DNA of 64,000 nt from Gammaproteobacteria bacterium (lineage in GTDB: Bacteria; Pseudomonadota; Gammaproteobacteria; Steroidobacterales; GCA-2729495): contig JANQPY010000054.1 in NCBI GenBank assembly GCA_028285245.1, forward strand, positions 1 through 64,000, read 5' to 3'. Position numbers and translations under genes: made by a program. Shown piece after piece: positions 60,502 through 64,000 of this stretch. How positions within the stretch are numbered: position 1 is the stretch's first letter; every line of letters begins with the position of its first letter. The notes beneath the pieces were generated by a model. That model had not been told where the DNA came from and searched no databases. It was given only the letters and a program-made list of their open reading frames with translations.

Positions 60502-61557
60502 TCAAGGCGCATCGGTCTCGAAGCACGCATCTTCCGTGCGTGGATTACCATCGGAGGGACAGACGATATCGTCGGCGGCCACCCACAGTGGGGTGCCGGC
60601 TACGATCAGGGTATGCACTGACACATACCCTGGTACGTTTGCCACGTTGAGGTCGTGCAGCGGATTCATGATCACGTCCAGTTCACCTTTCTGCACGGCT
60701 TTGTCGCAGGCGGTCAAATCGTTCACGTACTTGGTTTTCACCGTGTGCTCAGGCATGTAAGCCTGCGCCGTCTGGGTCGATAGCGGTCCAGCACATATCT
60801 TCACGCTTGGCCTCGCGATCAGGTCGTTCAAGTTGCGTATTTCCTCGACCAGCGAGGATTCCTGCGGGATATGAATAAACTGGCTGCTGGCCGAAATAGT
60901 GCAGCTAAAACGCCTTGAAGTACGCCGGCGCATCTCCTGGGTGTTGCCGCCGAGCGCATTTAACTGGGAAATAAAGTCCACTTTGTTGTCTACCAGCAGT
61001 GAAGTGGCGGGCAACCGCCCCGGGGGCAGGACAACGCTTTCCAGCTCTAGGTCAACGTCGTACTGCTCTTCGATCAGGTCGAAAATCGCGTCCTGATACT
61101 TCTGACTGATCGACGAGAAATACCAGGAGGTATTGGCCGGAGTTTCAGGTACGCCCTGCACCAGCTGCCGGATGACGCCAGTTTCCAGGATGTCTTTGAA
61201 CATACCCACTGGCTCTTCAGGCCAGTCAGCCAGCTCCGGCTGCGGCAGACAGTCAACGAGACGGACGATGTAGCTGCCTGCGGCGCCGGGCTGGTTTGGC
61301 GGTTCTTTAGCGAGAATTTCCTGATCGCGGCCGCTGGCGATGATACGAATCCAGGCGGCGTCGAAGGCGCGAATCAGCTGTTCGCGACCGCGGGCAACTT
61401 CTTCCGGCGACCAGTCGCCAGAGCGCACCGGCAGCTCATCGATCTTGGAAACGGCCTGCCCGCCGTGGGCGCCAGCCCACGCAGGGCCAGCCGAAACTAG
61501 AGGTAAGACAGCAGCAGTAACCAGGGCGAAACGTAAGAAGACTTTGGGCAGACGCAT
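60502..61557 (-). CDS. Family-3 periplasmic solute-binding protein
   Basis: 351 residues. Signal peptide about 1-28 (AWA-GA). The mature part follows the extracellular solute-binding (SBP_bac_3) pattern: ETGVIRQLVQGVPET, FDLIEEQYDVDLELESVVL, LLVDNKVDFISQLN, FSCTISASSQFIHI, LNDLIARPSVKICAGPLSTQTA, KYVNDLTACDKAVQKGELDVIM. It is an amino-acid or polar-ligand binder in known relatives. No ABC permease is adjacent, so it may be a sensor or work with a distant transporter. It carries several Cys. Confidence 0.75.
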   Translation of the reverse strand: MRLPKVFLRFALVTAAVLPLVSAGPAWAGAHGGQAVSKIDELPVRSGDWSPEEVARGREQLIRAFDAAWIRIIASGRDQEILAKEPPNQPGAAGSYIVRLVDCLPQPELADWPEEPVGMFKDILETGVIRQLVQGVPETPANTSWYFSSISQKYQDAIFDLIEEQYDVDLELESVVLPPGRLPATSLLVDNKVDFISQLNALGGNTQEMRRRTSRRFSCTISASSQFIHIPQESSLVEEIRNLNDLIARPSVKICAGPLSTQTAQAYMPEHTVKTKYVNDLTACDKAVQKGELDVIMNPLHDLNVANVPGYVSVHTLIVAGTPLWVAADDIVCPSDGNPRTEDACFETDAP

Positions 61558-61645
61558 GACGGCACTCCGATGATGACCGGCTTCCCTGCCGATATTTCGC
61601 GTCTATCGCAAGAGAGTTGTCGCCGAAAACCGCTGACGCCGCCTG

Positions 61646-62380
61646 CTAGTTCGCAGCGGCGACCGACTCCCTGGGCAACAGGCGCATGGTGATCCAGCCG
61701 TCATCCTGCCAGTCAGAAATTTGCGCGTCCAGATTCATCACGTCCGCCTGCTTGGTCATCAGCGGGACAGTGTAGTTCTCGTGAATCCAGCGTTCATCAA
61801 AATCATTTTGACCAATGCGCGTGGTCTGGGCGAGCACGTTCCAATAGGGGGAGCGCCAGCGAATGGCGTCTCCGTCGCGCTCATATTCGCGCACCAGCTG
61901 GTAGAAGCAGGCGGTACGCTCGGTCAGCGCAATCAACCCCATTTCGATATCGGCACCCTGCTCCAGCATCTTGCGGACGCGATTTATCATGAAAAACTGG
62001 GTGCGCACCTCGTGATCAACAAGCGCCTCCATCATGTCGTTGTCCTTGGCAAACTGGAGACCGGTTAAAGTGGCCTTGATCAGCGCGTCGTTGGGCTCAT
62101 GCTGATAAGGCATGCGGTTATTCAGCGCCTTGATGAGCTGCTCAACTGCCATACCCAGATCGCGCTCGCGGCCAGTGAAGTCATGAGCCGGGCTGCCGGA
62201 CTTGCTGGTCTCTCTGATTGCGGCAGCGACAGCAGCACCCAGCTCCTCTTCCTGGCCTTTAAAGCCGCTGCGATTCGCGAACTTGTCGGCCGTGAGCCCA
62301 TCAGCACCCGTGTGACCGCCGGCCCAGGAGGATGTTGAACAAAGAGCTAGCAATGCCACCGTAATAATCAGTCTGCTCAT
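61646..62380 (-). CDS. Exported protein of unknown function upstream of the solute-binding protein
   Basis: 244 residues with a signal peptide (about 1-20, SWA-GG). The mature protein is helical (SPAHDFTGRERDLGMAVEQLIKALN, VRKMLEQGADIEMGLIALTERT). I recognise no family. It lies 88 bp upstream of the solute-binding protein gene on the same strand, and both mature proteins start with a similar Gly/His stretch (GGHTG, GAHGG), which may be coincidence. Possibly a two-gene unit. Confidence 0.65.
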   Translation of the reverse strand: MSRLIITVALLALCSTSSWAGGHTGADGLTADKFANRSGFKGQEEELGAAVAAAIRETSKSGSPAHDFTGRERDLGMAVEQLIKALNNRMPYQHEPNDALIKATLTGLQFAKDNDMMEALVDHEVRTQFFMINRVRKMLEQGADIEMGLIALTERTACFYQLVREYERDGDAIRWRSPYWNVLAQTTRIGQNDFDERWIHENYTVPLMTKQADVMNLDAQISDWQDDGWITMRLLPRESVAAAN

Positions 62381-62533
62381 CAGTCGACTCCTGAAATATT
62401 GCTTGGAATTCCGCAGCGCAACGCGCCCCGGTTGGGAAGCGCGCGCGGAAAAGGTTTTCGAAGCGCGCTATCTAAACGGATGCTCTGCCCGGGCCATGAA
62501 GACCACCAGGCGGATGACTTTTGGGTGAGTGCG

Positions 62534-63676
62534 CTAGGCGCGTGCTGGCGACAGTCCGGCAACGAGACGCTCGGCACGTTCCAGTTCCGCCTGCCCATCG
62601 CGACCCGTCAGCACCAGATGCCCCATCTTGCGGCCCTGCCGGGCCTCACGTTTGCCGTAGAGGTGCAGACGTGCACCGGGCTCCTGCAACAGGCCTGAAA
62701 AATCGGGTGGTCCGTTAAGCCACAGATCACCCAGCAGATTAACCATCACCGCCGCCTGTTGTTGGCTGGCGTCACCAAGCGGCCAGCCGCACACCGCCCG
62801 CACGTGCTGCTCGAACTGCGATGTGTGACAACTCCCCCAGGTGAAGTGCCCGCTGTTATGCGTGCGCGGTGCGATCTCGTTTACCAGGAGTTCCTGGTCT
62901 CGAGTTAAGAACAGCTCCACCGCAATCACGCCAACATGCTCCAGCTGTTCAGCTATGGTTGCCGCTATCTCGCGAGCCTGCCGGGCGATACTGTCGGTCA
63001 CGCGAGCGGGAGCGCAGGTGGTATGCAGAATATGTCGCCGGTGCACGTTCTCTGCAATCGGGTAGTAGCTAACCGCGCCGCGAATGTCTCGCGCCAGCAG
63101 CACCGACAGCTCCCGGTCAAAGTCAACGAAACCCTCCAACACTGCTGGCTGCTCGCCGATGGCTGACCAGGCAGCGGCGGCATCGTCCGCGCCGTCGATG
63201 CGGCACTGTCCCTTCCCGTCATAACCGGACCGGCGCGTTTTCAACACGGCCGGCGCGCCGACCCCGTTAAGCGCCCCCTCCAGTTCGTCGAGGCTGCCAA
63301 CCGGCGCGTTGACCGTTTGCGGAAGGCCGCAGCGCGCCAGAAATTCACGCTGCCGGGCGCGGTCCTGAATGATGCCAAGCACTGAAGGGCCCGGCCTCAC
63401 CGGCGTTTGCCGCGCAACCACTTCAAGCAGGGAAGCGGGCACGTGTTCAGTGTCCAGAGTGACGACATTGGACATGGCAGCCAGGCGCTCGGCGGCGGCC
63501 ACATCATCCAGCGCGCCTACCTCACGATGATCGGCCACGGCCATGGCGGGCGCCGCAGGGTCCGGATCGAGTACGGCAAAGCGCAGGCCTAATGGCCGCG
63601 CGGTCAGAGCCATCATTTGTGCCAGCTGGCCACCACCGAGGATACCGACCGTATCGCCCGGTCTCAGGACACTCAC
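62534..63676 (-). CDS. purK: N5-carboxyaminoimidazole ribonucleotide synthase PurK
   Basis: 380 residues, full length. ATP-grasp fold: [13 protein letters not shown] at the N-terminus, [18 protein letters not shown], and [25 protein letters not shown]. It makes N5-CAIR from AIR, bicarbonate and ATP in purine synthesis. It overlaps the purE stop by 4 bp. Confidence 0.96.
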   Translation of the reverse strand: MSVLRPGDTVGILGGGQLAQMMALTARPLGLRFAVLDPDPAAPAMAVADHREVGALDDVAAAERLAAMSNVVTLDTEHVPASLLEVVARQTPVRPGPSVLGIIQDRARQREFLARCGLPQTVNAPVGSLDELEGALNGVGAPAVLKTRRSGYDGKGQCRIDGADDAAAAWSAIGEQPAVLEGFVDFDRELSVLLARDIRGAVSYYPIAENVHRRHILHTTCAPARVTDSIARQAREIAATIAEQLEHVGVIAVELFLTRDQELLVNEIAPRTHNSGHFTWGSCHTSQFEQHVRAVCGWPLGDASQQQAAVMVNLLGDLWLNGPPDFSGLLQEPGARLHLYGKREARQGRKMGHLVLTGRDGQAELERAERLVAGLSPARA

Positions 63677-64000
63677 TCAAGCGTCTCCGCCATAATCCGT
63701 TCGGCCTGGGCAACACGGAACGCCTCAAGTCGGTCGTGCAACGCAGGATCCTGCAAGGCCAGTATTGACGCGGCCAGGTAGGCGGCGTTGGCGGCTCCCG
63801 CATCGCCGATCGCGAGCGTCCCAACCGGCACACCTGCCGGCATTTGCACTATAGACAACAGTGAATCGAGACCGCTCAAATTCCTGGACTGCACGGGCAC
63901 GCCCAGTACGGGCAACGTGGTCTTTGCGGCGGCCATACCAGGCAGGTGTGCCGCCCCGCCCGCACCGGCGATGATGACCTGTATGCCCCGGTCGGCTGCC
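63673..64000 (-). CDS. purE: N5-CAIR mutase PurE (N-terminal part outside window)
   Basis: The visible C-terminal part begins [17 protein letters not shown], the active-site loop of PurE, and continues [36 protein letters not shown] (written in part). PurE moves the carboxylate from N5 to C4. The gene runs off the right edge at 64000; its stop overlaps purK by 4 bp in a purEK operon. Confidence 0.96.
   Translation of the reverse strand, partial: AADRGIQVIIAGAGGAAHLPGMAAAKTTLPVLGVPVQSRNLSGLDSLLSIVQMPAGVPVGTLAIGDAGAANAAYLAASILALQDPALHDRLEAFRVAQAERIMAETLE

Overview
The window reads as chromosomal DNA of a GC-rich, free-living, probably marine or aquatic gammaproteobacterium. Single-copy housekeeping genes (typA, ppa, mscL, purK/purE, moaA/moeA/moaB, gloB, lhr, hemP) sit among many exported proteins: Tat and Sec signals, lipoproteins, outer-membrane barrels, a TonB-dependent receptor and CTERM-type sorting tails. 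No plasmid, phage, integrase, transposase or CRISPR locus is visible. The genus cannot be named from what is seen here.

Layout. 0-1.2 kb: the tail of a VPLPA-CTERM protein, then a PhoB-like regulator whose phospho-acceptor Asp is Asn. 1.3-7.0 kb: a minus-strand catabolic-looking operon (LEH-like protein, double alpha/beta-hydrolase, FAD-linked oxidase, two DUF1838 proteins). 7.1-17.6 kb: lhr, moaA, and a divergent run of quinone reductase, XdhC, moeA, moaB, gloB and a CPXCG protein. 17.7-20.4 kb: tRNA-Arg with scattered copies of its 3' end, then a minus-strand run of small membrane and unknown genes headed by hemP under a strong Fur box. 20.6-27.1 kb: typA, a DUF748 envelope protein and a CurA-like reductase. 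27.2-34.0 kb: a red-chlorophyll-catabolite-reductase-like protein, an exported flavoprotein, a nitrilase-fold lipoprotein lacking its Cys, a 140-bp inverted-repeat element, the LysM/BON protein Kbp, and a minus-strand operon of a third DUF1838 protein, an exported methyltransferase and a CpcT/CpeT-family protein. 34.3-36.6 kb: an outer-membrane barrel, a lipoprotein, mscL and ppa.

36.7-48.5 kb is the most unusual part. Six minus-strand genes form a system resembling the Fap functional-amyloid pathway: two long Asn/Asp/Ser-rich exported repeat proteins with identical repeat spacing, a small membrane-anchored protein with the same C-terminal motif, a C39-type protease (FapD-like), an inner-membrane coiled-coil protein, and an outer-membrane barrel with an N-terminal coiled coil (FapF-like). 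Divergent from it are a LuxR-type regulator, as CsgD diverges from the curli genes, then a coiled-coil/FHA protein and a barrel lipoprotein.

48.5-64 kb: an MFS/GPH transporter, a methyltransferase, a zinc alcohol dehydrogenase with a small partner, a secreted Ig-repeat protein with a sorting-like tail, a large TonB-dependent receptor, two outer-membrane barrels, a DksA/TraR zinc-finger protein, a family-3 solute-binding protein, an unknown exported protein, and purK-purE running off the right edge.

Two themes deserve follow-up: the Fap-like fibre locus, and the co-occurrence within 7 kb of two families otherwise known from bilin and chlorophyll metabolism (RCCR-like and CpcT-like) with DUF1838 proteins.
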